NCBI GenBank assembly: GCA_024138015.1
Contig: JAMXBB010000003.1
Location: 10,021,420-10,085,419 of the forward strand
Origin: Lumnitzera littorea
Taxonomy: Eukaryota; Streptophyta; Magnoliopsida; Myrtales; Combretaceae
DNA length: 64,000 nucleotides
Reading direction: 5' to 3'
The notes below the pieces were generated by a model. It was given only the letters and a program-made list of their open reading frames with translations. It did no database searches and was not told the origin of the DNA. A program made the position numbers and the translations under genes. This document shows, in pieces, positions 11,937-23,800 of this stretch. Position 1 is the first letter of the stretch. Each line of letters opens with the position of its first letter.

Positions 11937-13330
11937 ACGGCAGTTACATAAAGCACTTAGAGCTTAAATAATATTGATAAAAAAAGTTTAATTAACAAAC
12001 ATACCTATTACTTCTTAATAATAGGCAAGAAACTTTAAATTTTATAGACAATGATTATGAGTACTCAATGCACTCCATCGGAGGGTAAAATAATAAATTC
12101 TTTAACTTTTTATTAGATTATCATATTAATTGACTAACTATGTTCTATTTATTAAAAATTTACCAACACAAATATATCGCAATTAAGTGTTTTAATGGAA
12201 AAGCAAAAGTAGAACGAAAGGAGCAAATTATATAAATATTTTACAATGTTTTATAATGACATTGCAAGATTGTTTTGTTAGCAACTAAAAAACAATTCGG
12301 TTCTACTACGTAGTTAGGTAGGTCTTTAGTGCATAATGAAGCTTATAGGGTTCCAAAATTTTCAAAGCATGCTCCCACATTGATAGAGTACAAGTTATAA
12401 TATCTTTATACTTTATACTTACCAAAAATCCGTACTCTAAGATATACAGTATATAGGTTTCAAATTACCTTATACCTACCTATAAAGATTCTTATTTAAT
12501 AACATTTGAATACAATAGTTTTAGCTTACTATATTCTCCAGGTCAAATCCATTGCATAGAGTAAAAACCTTAAAGCAAATTACATCCTTTGTTCCTTTTT
12601 TACCTCTCATTTTACTTACAGCCTCTTAATAATTATGATTTTTGAAAAGAGTATTTACTATTTTTGGAGCAAAATTCACAACACCAAAAGCAATACCTGT
12701 AGAACTATAAGCCATATAAAAGGAAGAAGTTATGGCTAATAGAAGCTTGTAATATAAATCAATAGTGTTATCCAACAAGTTTAATATGACTGTATTTGAG
12801 AGTGAAATCTGTTCATGATGAGATGCACATATGAATGTAATAGGTGAAGATAGATTTAAATTGAAAAAAGGGCGGCTGATTCTAGATGTGGCTTCTCTTT
12901 GAACTATGGGTTTCTAACCCATGGGCCTTGGGCATACGTGGATCTTGAATGGACATAATGTGAGCATTTGATCCATTAGCTTTGCCTTCAGAATGCCATA
13001 GGCTTGTACTTTGCTCTAAGGTTTCAAGAAGCCATAATCAACAACATCAATTAATAATTCCCAACATCAAGATTAGTAAGCTAATTTTGTTTGCCTTGTT
13101 AAGATTACCACTGACTTTGAGAGATCCCACTTGTGTGAAAGGCCCTTTCAAGTTTCAGCATCGTCCTAATTGTCTCATTACACTCCTTCTATGTCGGACA
13201 CTATTGCTTTATTAGTTCATTGGATCCATCCTTTCACATTCAATAGGTAGTTACTGAAGTATCCAAACTCAAGTGAACATTTTAGAGCAAACTGGCAATT
13301 CTCCATGAAGTTATCATATTCATCTTTTCT
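11937..13330. repeat. PP2-unit intergenic repeat, copy A1
   Basis: About 1.4 kb of AT-rich intergenic DNA that recurs at 16519-17775 (A2), 33199-34600 (B1) and, in part, 55390-56470 (C) and 38820-39170. Shared landmarks are AACCCATGGGCC, GAGCATTTGATCCATTAG and AATCAACAACATCAATT. The 77-codon frame at 12982-13215 occurs in copies A1 and B1 only as a by-product of this similarity and is not called a gene. The block marks the spacer between PP2-B units on the minus strand. Confidence 0.75.
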
Positions 13331-13734
13331 TCTTTCTTTTTTTTTTTTTTTCGATATCATATTCGTCTTATTAATAAGAATTGTAGCTGTAATTTTACAG
13401 GTGACAGCTCACAAGTAGAGTTAAATTTGGACTCTTCTGACTTCTAGTCAAACTTTGCAAACTACTTGCCAACATCTTTATCAAGTTGATGTTAATAACA
13501 GCACAATTTCATATGGCTACGTTGATGGGAAGGTATGGTTGCATGCATGCGTGTGTGCTCGCGTGCATTGCATCTACAGGGATATGATAAGCCAAACATG
13601 GTAAAATTTTTCTATTCTTCTGTGTGTTGTATGGCCTTAAATAGGTGTCTAATCAGTGCAATATGGAGTTCACCGATTTCTTCTTGGCTTAATTTTCTTT
13701 CAATCCGAAAATGATCGATCTTTGATCATTAAAT
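13331..13734. other. Downstream flank of PP2 pseudogene; no gene seen
   Basis: Intergenic sequence shared with 34600-35010, with a poly-T run near 13336 and a TG-rich patch near 13545. No coding signal was found. Confidence 0.6.
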
Positions 13735-13990
13735 GGAAAGATAGTTATTTCTTGCTGGCTTTGGTGCATGTCGATGATGTTTTTTTATTTTGGATACTAA
13801 TAAAGTTACAATTTGCTGATATATAAAATCTGCACTTGGTGGTGCTTTCACGATCAAAGATCTTGGCATTGCTAGGGAAACTCATGCTCAACATCTGGAA
13901 TGATGCAGATCCTATTGGCTCCAAATTAATGTGGTTCCAACAATTAGAGAAAAAAATTACACCATCATGAATTATTTGAGATATCAATGG
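13735..13990 (+). pseudogene. Ty1/copia reverse transcriptase fragment
   Basis: A short decayed piece of copia reverse transcriptase on the plus strand. It shows LLALVHVDDVFLFW, resembling the catalytic YVDD box region, followed in another frame by GAFTIKDLGIAR, matching the conserved (K)LKDLG segment. Frames are broken. The paralogous piece at about 35010-35230 lacks about 25 bp around the IKDLG segment, so it decayed further there. The 80-codon minus-strand frame over this interval is a shadow. Confidence 0.6.
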
Positions 13991-14104
13991 ATCTGCAATT
14001 GTATCTGAGTTATATTCTCATTAATCAGCTACGAAACCATGGAGCATAAACCAATTTGCTTTCATGGCTTTTAAAATGGAAGAAAACATCAATCAGGCCT
14101 AAGT

Positions 14105-16516
14105 TCAATGCCTCCAACAAAGATCTCTCTTAACAGTGTAATCATCAACCTCCCTGAAACTGCACACTAGAGTTCCACCATCACCATTGTTTTTGTAGGA
14201 TTCTCCCAACTTCATCTCCATCCAACCATCGCCTCGCTCCCTATAAGGTCGCCGTGTGCGCCGTGGTGGGACAAGGTAAATCAGTTGCCCTTCATTTTCC
14301 TCGTTTCCCTCGAGGAAAACTCGCAATGTTACTTGTCTCTGCCGGAACCCACCCAGAGAATCCGCAAATCTAAAAACCAAATAGGCTGCATAATTTGATT
14401 GTGGAGACAGCATTCTAGTTTCAATTCTGCCAATTATATCCAACCACCATACATACAAGAGCTCCGCCACTTCAGGAAATATGCAGTTTGCAACGCATTA
14501 GGAAACTGAGAGCTTAGTGCGTATGGCAGAATTATATTTTCTCTTGAGTGCACAGTTTGATCAATTGACCATGTAATAAGTGAAGAAAAATTGAATTGGT
14601 AGTACTAGCCACATATATGTTCACATGATGTGTAACTACTAATCAATACTTAAACATGTAACAACATTCTTATTAAATTTTTAGGTAACTATTCACTATT
14701 GTCTCCATGTGTTTGAATCATATTAATAATTATATACCATGTATACTTATACATAAGGTATGCTATCCAATAAGTAGGTCGAGTTGGTTTGTACTTAAAG
14801 GTGATTTGCATCGAGTCAAGGCACATTGCAGAATTTGTACATATTTCTTGTTTGGATTTTTGAGCTTGACTACATTTCAAAATGATACCTTATAAGCTTA
14901 AACCCAATTTAGATTTATCATCTTGTTTGGATCTTCTTTTTAGTTATAATTTCATTAGGGGTCAAGGATATTGAAAGTCTTCTATATTTGTATCGAAATT
15001 AATCAAGTCTCGCATGTTCTGGTTGCAACATTTTAAGTCCTCTAAAATCGTCTCAAATTAAACCATGCTATTTAAATTTTAAGTCCCGTGTGTTTTGATT
15101 TAGACATTTAAGTGTCCTTATATTTCTGGCAAAAAAAAAAAAAAAGAAAAGAAGTCTCCTTATTTTACATCAAACTTCAATCATTTAATTCCTCTATATT
15201 TATGTTATCTCCAAATGAAAATTCTCTATGTATAATAACACATCATAGAAAATACAGCAAAAGAGATTTAGTTGGTTCAAGAAAAAAAAAATTGAAGAAA
15301 CTGAATTGACATCCTTAAAACATAAAGGGACTAGTATGTAATTTTGACATAGATTTAGTAGGTTAAATAACTCCATTAAAAAATGAAACACTTGATTAAC
15401 TTTTTATACGAGCATGAAAAAAATTTTATATTAAAGTCTTAAAACGATCTCAATCAAATTAAACTTAAACTCAACTCAAACTCAAACTCATTATTTAAGG
15501 TTTGAATCAAGCAGAATAATCTGTTTAAATAGTCTTAGTTTGGATTTACCTAGATTGCAATCGATTTGAAATCGAGTAAATCAACTTAGACCTTGAATGT
15601 TTTATGAGCAAATCTGTTTTGATTAGATATATTTCAGACCAGAAAATTTTTTTTTTCTTCAACTATGTTACAACAAGCAAAAGGAAGGGATTTAAACCCT
15701 AATCAATACTAATAAAAGATTAGCATTCGGGCCAAGGACTTTTTAACCTGATTTAAGTATTGTTTTATGGATTACATAGAAGGATATTCTTTTAACCGAA
15801 CAGTAAAAGAATAGGTCAGAGATTTGTCCATGCGCCTCGGTTTTTCCTTTATGCTAAGCTTTAGGAGGCATAGTTTTCTAGACAGCAGAGGGGAAAATAC
15901 AGAAGAAATTACTAAAAAATTATAATGATTTGATTGTTCCTTGGGTTCTAGCTTTGGGAGGCAGGATTTCTTTATTTCGTGGGATGTCTATTTCGTGAAT
16001 GAATCATAACAACAATTCTTTTGAAATCAAATGCAGAGGAATGACTATTTCTTTCCCATAAAGAATTAACCATTTATGACACTAGTAATTTAAGGGGAAG
16101 TACCCAAAAAAAAAAAAAAAAACGGATTTATGAAGAGATTTAAAAATATCTAAAATTCACCTGAATTCCGGTGCAGCGATCCATCTCCAATAAGTTGGGT
16201 TATTTGCCCATGCGATATACAATGCTCTAGCACCTATCATCCATAGTTTCTTTCCACTGTGTCTCTCCAAGGAAAGGCTCTGTACCCAAACAATTGCAAA
16301 AATAACATCATCTCACATTGAAAGCTTGGATTAAAAACTCAAAATATCATTTTTAAGCACAAAATGCTTCTAATTCTATTACATTTAGAAAATAATATAG
16401 ATATACAAACTGAAAAAACCAAAAAAAAAAAAAAACAAGAAGGAAAAACCATCAAAATCTCGGGTATATGTATGGAGAATGTAAAAATAAAAAGAGTGTT
16501 TACTTTAGATCTTACC
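14105..16516 (-). pseudogene. F-box PP2-B pseudogene (copy A), lacking exon 1
   Basis: Paralogue of the intact gene at 35714-38353. Exon 3 (14105-14480) encodes the PP2 lectin-like domain from VAELLYVWWLD onward. Exon 2 (16161-16279, 119 nt, GT-AG preserved) encodes SLSLERHSGKKLWMIGARAL...PTYWRW. Three lesions are visible. Exon 1 with the F-box and promoter is gone; only the last few bases before the intron-1 donor remain (16516-16520). The exon-3 acceptor AG is mutated to AT (plus-strand bases 14481-14482 read AT, versus CT in copy B). Exon 3 is chimeric: the first half matches the real exon 3 of copy B, while the second half matches the frameshifted duplicate at 35344-35580 and ends early at CWRH. 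Exon 2 itself keeps the family's usual MIGAR motif. Confidence 0.9.
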
Positions 16517-17775
16517 ATAATAAATTCCTTACTTTTCCATTAGGGCATTATATTAATTGACTAACTAAGTTATATTTATTAAAAATAAATAAACAAATAA
16601 ATTTACTACATAAAACTTGCATAAGTTTTATTATCAACAAATATATTGCAATAAATATTTAAATAAAAAAGTAAAAGTAGAACGAAAGGAATAAAACGAT
16701 ATAGCATTTTAGAATTTTTTATAATAATATTGTAGGATTGTTTTATTTTATAAAAAAAAAAATAAGTTCCGCTATATCTATCTGGTAGAGTAGTCCTCTA
16801 ACAAATAATGACGCCTGTAAGGTCCTAAGATTTTCAAAGCATACTCCCAAATTGATAGGGCATAAGTTATAACGTCTTCATACTTTATACTTATCCTAAA
16901 ATCCGTTCTTTAAGGGATACAATATATAGGTTTCAAATTACCCTATATCTACCCAATAAATATTCTTATTTAATAATATTGAATATAATAAATTACAATA
17001 CTTTTAGCTTGCTATATTCTTTAGGTCAAACCCATTGCATAAATTAGAAATCCTAAAGCTAATTATATCCTTTATTCCTTTTTTACCTCTCATTTTCTTT
17101 ATTGCCACTCAATATTTGACTTTTGAAAAAGGGTACTTACCTATGTTTGGAGCAAAATTTCCTACACCAAATGCTAATACCTATAAAACCATAAAACATA
17201 TAAAATGAAGAAGTTATGGCTAATAGAAGTTTTTAATATGATTCGAGTGTGTTATGCAACAAGTTTAATATAACTGTAATTGAGAATGAAATCTGTTCAT
17301 GATGAGATGTATATATGAATGTAATAGGTGAAGATAGACTTAAATTGAAAAATTGGCAGCTGATTTCTAGATGTGGCATCTCTTTAAACTGTAGGCTTCT
17401 AACCCATGGGCCTTAGGCACATGTGGATCTTTAATAGACATTATGTGAGCATTTGATCCATTAGCTTTGCTGTAGGCTTGTACTTTGCTTTAAGGTTCAA
17501 GAAGCCGTAATCAACAACATCAATTTATGGTTCTCAACATCAAGATTACTTAGTTAATTTTGTTTGCCGTTTTAACTTTATGTATGATTGCCATTGTCTT
17601 TGAGAGAATCCACTTGTGTGGAAGTCCCTTTCAACGGAGTCTTAATTATATTTGCTTCATTAGTTCATTAGATCCATCCTATCAAATTCTAAAAGTAGTT
17701 AATGAAGTATTCGAACCTGAGTGAACATTTTAGAGCAAACGGGCAATTCTCCATGAACTTATCATATTCATCTTC
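16517..17775. repeat. PP2-unit intergenic repeat, copy A2
   Basis: Begins immediately at the truncated intron 1 of the pseudogene and matches A1 from about 12090 onward (TAAATTCCTTACTTTTCCATTAGGGC start, CCATGGGCC and ATCAACAACATCAATT landmarks). In copy B the corresponding start is upstream of the gene at about 38911, so exon 1 plus about 560 bp of promoter were deleted here. Confidence 0.75.
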
Positions 17776-19479
17776 ATTAAGTTTTTAAGAATGCTTCAAA
17801 GTGTTCTTAAAAGTGTCTATTTATGAATGTTATAAATACTAACACGAACTTCTTTTAAGCCTATAGTGCTGGGGATGCCTTTATGCCTTTAAACCATGTT
17901 TAGTACAAAGGAATTCATTTTAGGTTTCTAATTGTCACATCATCTTAAGAAACCCCATTTTTTAAGAATTCACAACTTCATTTATAAATTCCTTACGATT
18001 TTTTAAAATGTTTTTATAGATTCTGATAATACGTTCTAACCAATAAAAAAAAAAAAACAAAGCTGCCATCTAAACGTTCCCTATGAGATGAACATTGCTT
18101 GTCCAAGAAACACAGGCTATTGGAGAAGGAACGAGTGCAATGTTCCTTATGTGTTCGAGAATGGGAAAAGACGATACATGGGATAAGCATGGTCTTATTG
18201 TAACACTTCGACTTTGACTATACTTTTGATATTTTGGGCTACAAGCTACATACTGTATCAAGGAATTTCACATGATGTTTGTAAAGATTATTTTTTACTA
18301 AAAATGATTTTGCCAACTCAGAGTTAATGAATGTTTTCATAAACTAAACTTGAACAATGGCAATCTAATGGATCAACCTGTAAATATTTTTTAAAACTGG
18401 TGAATGATTTATGAAAGTAAAATTGGATAATGTTAATAAATTGTCTTACTTAAGTAGGACACGTGTTGAGAGGCTATGACTACTTTAAGGCTTTAGCTTA
18501 TGATAATTAACTTTCGCTATGCTTATTATTACTCGTACTTAATGTGCATTTCTAAATGAATTACTGTAAGTAGATGCACATAATCTTGATCATATTTTAA
18601 GTACGTTCATTGTAAAATTAGAAAAATAGGTTAGCTCAAGATATTGAGCTATATCATTTAAACAACATATTCAACCCCAATCTTGTTTGCACATCTAGAT
18701 CTAAGGTCTACACATTATAAGGGTTGAGTAAGTATAAGATAGGTAATAATTTCTAACGATTTGAAATGAGCCTACCTCGTAACATATAAAATATCCTGTT
18801 GAACTTATAAAATTTTTTTGTTAATTTTCATAAGATTATATTTTTCGGTAAATATCCTATTTACCTGATAAAATTTCCATAAATTATAACTAGCACATTC
18901 ATTAGTTTATCTTGATATGCTATCAAAGTGGGCAACACTAAAATCACTACCTCAACCTTGGGTACATTGGTATTTTCACACTTACAACTCTCAAGTTAGT
19001 AATTGTCATACTCAATCAAATTATTACTTATCAAATCTACTATCTTTATACGTTTTGACCGATAAGTATTTACCACATCATCTTCTAAAAGTACTAAATT
19101 TGATAAGTAATTTTTCAGTCAACCATGAGAATTAGCAGATTCAAACTTCAAAGTTATCTTATCACAATTTTAAAGTTTAACAATTTCTAAATTCAAGTGT
19201 GAAATAGAAAAAGCAAATGAAGTTAAGGTAGTAATTTTAACATTATCTTATCACAAAAATACAATCTATCATAATATTTTGGTTCACTTGATTAATATGA
19301 ATAACAACACCAAGTCCTACATGAACACATTATTCTATTCATGTTTATAATATGTATTCAACTGCCTTGTTTCATCACTCCATTTGGTTCGCACCTCCAA
19401 TCTATCTTCACCTCTCATATCTCGTTTTCACAGCTATATTGCTTGATGGAATGAGTTGGAGCTCACTTGACCCACGTTT
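17776..19479. other. Intergenic, AT-rich; possible small transposon debris
   Basis: No gene recognised. At 17893-18085 the edges (ATGTTTAGTACAAAGG and, reversed, ACGTTTAGATGGCAGC) resemble weak terminal inverted repeats of a MITE. At about 18192-18785 the edges TGTAACACTTCG and CCTCGTAACA resemble a short gypsy LTR, but no target duplication was found. Short frames at 18070-18261 and 18917-19135 have no recognisable features. Confidence 0.35.
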
Positions 19480-21457
19480 TTAACTTCTTTGCAGCATACT
19501 TCGTATTCACTTACCCCACGTCTATTCTCTTCTTCGCTTATTTGACTCTTCTTTCCCAATAATCGATACAGTTATAGAAAATTTTCTTGATAAGTGAAGT
19601 TAAGGGCAATCCTCTACAACCTTTCAAAACAGCATTGTAACTCTCAACGATGTTAGATGTCATACATCCGAACCGGTAAAAACCATCATGGGACAACGTC
19701 CATTTGCTATTGTCAAATGGACCATAATAGTGCATCCTCCTTTACTTACAACATTTGATCTGTTAAATACTTAAATTTCTTAGGCTATGCCTACATAGCA
19801 GCAACAATAGCTAGTTTCTTGCACAGTTGGTTCTTATATGCCGTGTTGAAATTATTGGTGACATGACATATGCGCCATCTTCAAACTGCAAATGGTTCCT
19901 TCTAGCCAACTTCTTCTTTGTCGAACACATTCTTGATACTTGAGTGTCTGTTTGTAATTAGGCAAATTATCTCCTCCTAACTATTGACAACAAATTGCTT
20001 CAATCTTTTGATAAACCAACCCCGTATCTCTACAGACTCCTTGTCAACAAGCGCAAACGCTAATGAGACAATATAGTTATTTCCATCCATAGAACAAGCA
20101 TTTAATAGTACATGACCATACTTCCCATACAGAAATGTGCCATCAATTCAAACCACCGATCGACAATACTTAAATACGTGTACGCACAGACCAAATGTCC
20201 AAAAGACCCACTTCATTATTAAAACACTAGGCTCAGGGGATTCCCTCCATCCCCAAATCACCTTAGTTTTAGGATTTGAAATCTTGATTGCGTTCAACAA
20301 AATAGGAAGCCCATTGTATGCTTTCTCTCAATTACCATATACCATCTCCATAGCCTTTCTCTTCACATCCTAAAATATCTTTCTCATCACATTATAACCA
20401 AACATGTTTAAAATGTTTACCTACAAGTCTACAATCTTTATATCAAGATTCTCTTTAACATTGTTGATGAAGCAATTGGCCATAAGTCTACTGTTGATAT
20501 GTCTGTAGTCCTGCATTACATCAAAGTTGACACATGTGTGTGGAATCTCAAGAATTGTTATGACGAATAGCCTCCTTAAACTTTTAGATGACGCCCATAG
20601 CCTCCACTTGCATCCACTGTCCTTCTCCTTGCAATAAATGGCCCATAGGTGTGGTTTTGATTGATCAATGTGGTAATCACAATGGTTATTGATGTGATAT
20701 CTTTTGATAGTATCAATAAGCTTATCCTCCGTACTAAGCTTATCCTCCGTACTAAAGCGTTGTCCAACAAATAAATTCACGCCATCAACTTGGTTACTAC
20801 TCTTCGCCTCCATGTCCTCTTCGAATTCCACATAACTACTGCTACCACCAATGTTCATATATGGAATTGAAACTCTAGCCTAGGATGTCAGCATCCCAGT
20901 CTGATTATATTAGGGAGCTATCCTAATCCCCTAGCTAGTAGTAAACTGAGGTACGGATGGAATGTTGCTCAATATATATATTTTGACATGGCCGCATAAT
21001 CTATGGTGTTTTCAACTTCTACAATTTCTTCATCTACTTTATATTCAACCCCCACATGATCCCTTTAACCTCAATTCCAAGTCCCATTGGAATCAAATCT
21101 TCATCAAGGTCGTAGTTCGGGTCATCTTATAAAATGGACCCTATTTCTTTATCAATTCCCTCTTCACTTACACCACCCTCACCAAAAATGGGTTCTTCTA
21201 CCGAATAAGTTTTCGGTTTGTCATATATAGGGTTGTCTTCCCCGGTTTGCTGCACATGAGGTTAAGGAAAATTGGAAGACCCAACCTAGAAAGTTCTATT
21301 AATAATACTCTTACCAGGCTGACCGGAAGCCTTAACATATATCTCCTGTATACGGTTTTCTCCAAATGCGTCAATCATTTCTATGAAGTTTCCTACATCA
21401 TCATCATCCGTAATGGCCATCAAAGCTTACGAAACACCTCCCTCATAATAAGAAGGA
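19480..21457 (-). pseudogene. MULE (Mutator-like) transposase, decayed
   Basis: Read on the minus strand from high to low coordinates. Near 21440-21280 is an N-terminal acidic segment (ITDDDDVGNFIEMIDAFG, then IQEIYVKASG), as in MuDR-type proteins. At 20421-20858 is the zinc-binding/plant MuDR domain (LFVGQRFSTEDKL...YHIDQSKPHLWAIYC...CKWRLWAS...IPHTCVN). At about 20150 is the catalytic-core motif IDGTFLYGKY followed by DGNNYIVSLAFALVDKES. At 19538-19735 is SNIVESYNAVLKGCRGLPLTSLI, the conserved C-terminal part. In-frame stops occur before IDGTF, after FVVNS and elsewhere, and a solo LTR at 21464 splits the N-terminus. No terminal inverted repeats were located with confidence. Confidence 0.85.
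20719..20755. repeat. 18-bp tandem duplication inside MULE coding sequence
   Basis: The 18-bp unit TAAGCTTATCCTCCGTAC occurs twice in a row, giving a duplicated STEDKL in the N-terminal domain. The duplication keeps frame. Confidence 0.8.
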
Positions 21458-21463
21458 TGTCGA

Positions 21464-22381
21464 TGAATAAGCACAACCCAACAAGGATTAACTCTGATAC
21501 TCACACAGATCCTGATGGGAATCAGCCTCCTACTACATCCAAGCTGCAACAAACCTGCCTGAAGCCGAAGTCTATCAATGCTTACCGAGGCCGAGATGCA
21601 ACTAGAAGGGTGAAAAGTAGGAAGATAAGAAACACTCGACATCAAGTCTGTCATCACCCAATGGGCCAAGATACCACAAAGCCAAGTACTCAGAACCAAA
21701 GAACCACTTGGCATAGCATCGAGAGACCTATGCCGACTGATTCTAAGACTTGGCAATTGTGGACCGACCTTTTTGGTGTCTCGGCCAAACACTGCAAGAC
21801 CTCGAAAACTCCTTCCCAAACCCATACATCCAACTACCGACCCCGTTTGGTTCGGATACTATTCTTTTTAAGACATACAAAGTGACTGCATGCTAACTTC
21901 CTCTATAAAACGCACAATTTTGTATTCTTGTACATGTTTTCCTTTATTTTATTTATAGGCCCAATTTTTTAGAGTTTAAAACCTTATACATTATTTATAG
22001 TTTTGCCACTAGGGTTTAAGACTTGCTATAAATAGCATCATCTGTAGATATACATAGATAGACGTTAATATACGAAATCAATAGAAAAGTATATTTCTTC
22101 GTTTTTGGAATCTTTTCCTTTTTTGAGTAAGATTACTCTTAAGCTAACATTTGTTGGATTATTGAGTATAAATTAAGCTCTTTAATTTCTCTCGCATTCT
22201 TATCGATCTTGACCTTAAGATTATAATGAACTCCTTTATTTGAACCGGTTAGTGAGTTGCATCTAACTGTCATTTGGATCTCAAGTAACATTTAGTATTT
22301 GTGAATTGTATCGAACCCTATTTCGAGCTTAAACCCTTGATTGTGTTTGTATCTTGGTGCGTAATATCCATTCACATTCAC
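21464..22381 (+). mobile_element. Solo LTR 'M' inserted in the MULE
   Basis: About 918 bp with ends TGAATAAG and CATTCA(C), flanked by TGTCGA on both sides (21458-21463 and 22382-22387). The copies are six bases long, or five with a one- or two-base slip at the right end. A TATA box (TATAAATAG) is at about 22027-22035. It interrupts MULE-related sequence, which resumes at about 22388. The long frames on both strands here (plus 21247-21885, minus 21427-21825) run across the LTR boundary and show no domain, so they are not called. It shares the 12-mer TGATGGGAATCA (21513) with the start of LTR-G, perhaps by chance. Confidence 0.65.
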
Positions 22382-22387
22382 TGTCGA

Positions 22388-22672
22388 ACCTAACCATCTT
22401 ACTTCCTATCCATCAAACCCATTCTAACCCTATTTCGAGATCGGTTGCTATTTCTTTTATCTGTATCAAATCCGCTAGAGGAAATGATTGAAGTTGGAAT
22501 CCTCCCTCATCTTCAACTTTTTCATCGATCTTTGTCATATTGTGGACCGTTACTTTCATTTACCATATTCCCACCCGCATACACAATTATCTTCATGTAA
22601 TTAACCATTGACAACCTATTGATTCATGAATTACAAAATCAGTAAAGCTCATATGATTTTGCACGGTTCGTA
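22388..22672 (-). other. Probable continuation of MULE 5' region
   Basis: Sequence on the far side of the solo LTR. It lies upstream of the MULE N-terminus on the minus strand. No clear conserved protein motif was seen, so this may be leader or terminal region. Confidence 0.35.
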
Positions 22673-23012
22673 GCATCTACACAATTTCACTTCTCGATAA
22701 GACGTCTTATCACAAATTATAACTTTAAGCACCCACACGATTTCATTTCTCGGTAAGGCATCTCATTACACCCACATAATTTCACTTCTCAATATGACAT
22801 CTTATTACATACTATAACTTTAAGCACCCACACGATTTCATTTCTCGATAAGGCGTTTTATCGTACCCACACAATTTCACTTTTTAGTAAGGCATCTTAT
22901 CATGCATTATAACTTTAAGCATTTACACGACTTCACTTTTTGATGGGACATCACATCGCACCCATATAATTTCACTTCTCATTAAGGCGTCTCATCACAT
23001 ACTATGATTATA
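22673..23012. repeat. 95-bp higher-order tandem repeat (about 3.6 copies)
   Basis: Each 95-bp period consists of two related half-units, about 55 bp and about 40 bp. Both begin CACCCACAYRATTTCAYTTYTC and then read approximately GATAAGGCRTCTYATCA; only the longer one adds CATACTATAACTTTAAG. Starts of the long half-units fall at 22674, 22769, 22864 and 22959, exactly 95 bp apart. The first unit contains a perfect 16-bp palindrome, GATAAGACGTCTTATC, at 22696-22711. Confidence 0.9.
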
Positions 23013-23394
23013 AATAAATATGTACTTCACTAATACAACAATAAAATCACATACAATCTACATGTCATATATATGTTTTTTTTATGTAACCACCACAACT
23101 TGTATAACTATAGGGAAGTCGCGTACCTCCCTTATAATAAGGAAATTGTGCTATTTATAGGGAAAAGGAAGGCGTGTGCTAGAAGTGTGCCTTCCTTGTA
23201 ATGAGTTAGGCATACTTATGGCATACGCCTTCCTCATTAAGAAATGCGCGCTCATACAGCGTACCTTTAGTATAAAAAAAAACATACACAGTGAAAGAGC
23301 GACACCATTTTCGTAAAATTTATCTAGAACACTCCATTTTCATATAATTTTTCACGAAATATACTATAGAAGTACAAAACTCATTATTACAAGT
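23013..23394. other. Spacer with internal inverted repeats
   Basis: No gene. GGAAGGCGTGTGCT and AGTGTGCCTTCC (about 23168-23200) form an imperfect hairpin, and a related GGCATACGCCTTCC lies near 23224. It could be a subterminal part of the adjacent MULE; that is inference only. Confidence 0.4.
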
Positions 23395-23800
23395 ATGGTC
23401 TTTATGATTTGGCTTCTTTTTCTTTGTTTCTTTCATTTTTTTTTATAAGATCTATTCTATGTATACAATCAAAATACATATCAATATATGGTATTTTATA
23501 TACATGGTTAAGGTTAGTATTGGTTTTCGACCCTAGTTACATACAATTAGAGGGCAAGATTTATTTTACTTGAGTCAATATTAGAATATCTTATCCTCTT
23601 GTTATTGTAATTATCTTATATTTTATATACATAAAAAGACTTTTATTTGCAAATGTAATTGCCACGATTCTTAATAGATAAGAAACTTTAATTTCGTAGA
23701 TAATGATTATGGTTACTAGTAATAAAATAAATAAAGTGTAGAATAAATTTTATAATATACTAAATAATTAAATCAAACTATATACAAGTTGACAACTTGG
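23395..23800 (-). repeat. PP2 promoter-region fragment (unit D)
   Basis: About 400 bp matching 38545-38900, the sequence upstream of the intact PP2 gene. Shared landmarks: GGTCTTTATGATTTGGCTTCTT, GGTTAAGGTTAGTATT and CCTAGTTACATACAATTAG. No exon 1 lies at the expected side (below 23395); MULE-flanking sequence is there instead. It is therefore an orphan promoter fragment of a lost PP2-B unit. Confidence 0.75.

Noticed and set aside
12982..13215. 77-codon frame that recurs at 34248-34481
   Set aside because: Conserved only because the whole spacer is duplicated. Copies A2 and C do not keep the frame, and no domain is visible.
13745..13987. 80-codon minus-strand frame
   Set aside because: Antisense shadow over the copia reverse transcriptase fragment.
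18192..18785. Possible short gypsy LTR (TGTAACACTTCG to CCTCGTAACA)
   Set aside because: Ends are suggestive, but no target duplication or second copy was found. Kept only as a remark.
21247..21885. 212-codon plus-strand frame and overlapping 132-codon minus-strand frame
   Set aside because: Both run across the boundary between MULE sequence and the inserted solo LTR and have no recognisable domain.
22673..23012. Considered as a CRISPR-like or regulatory array
   Set aside because: Units are contiguous and diverged with no unique spacers, and the context is plant nuclear DNA. It is a tandem minisatellite.
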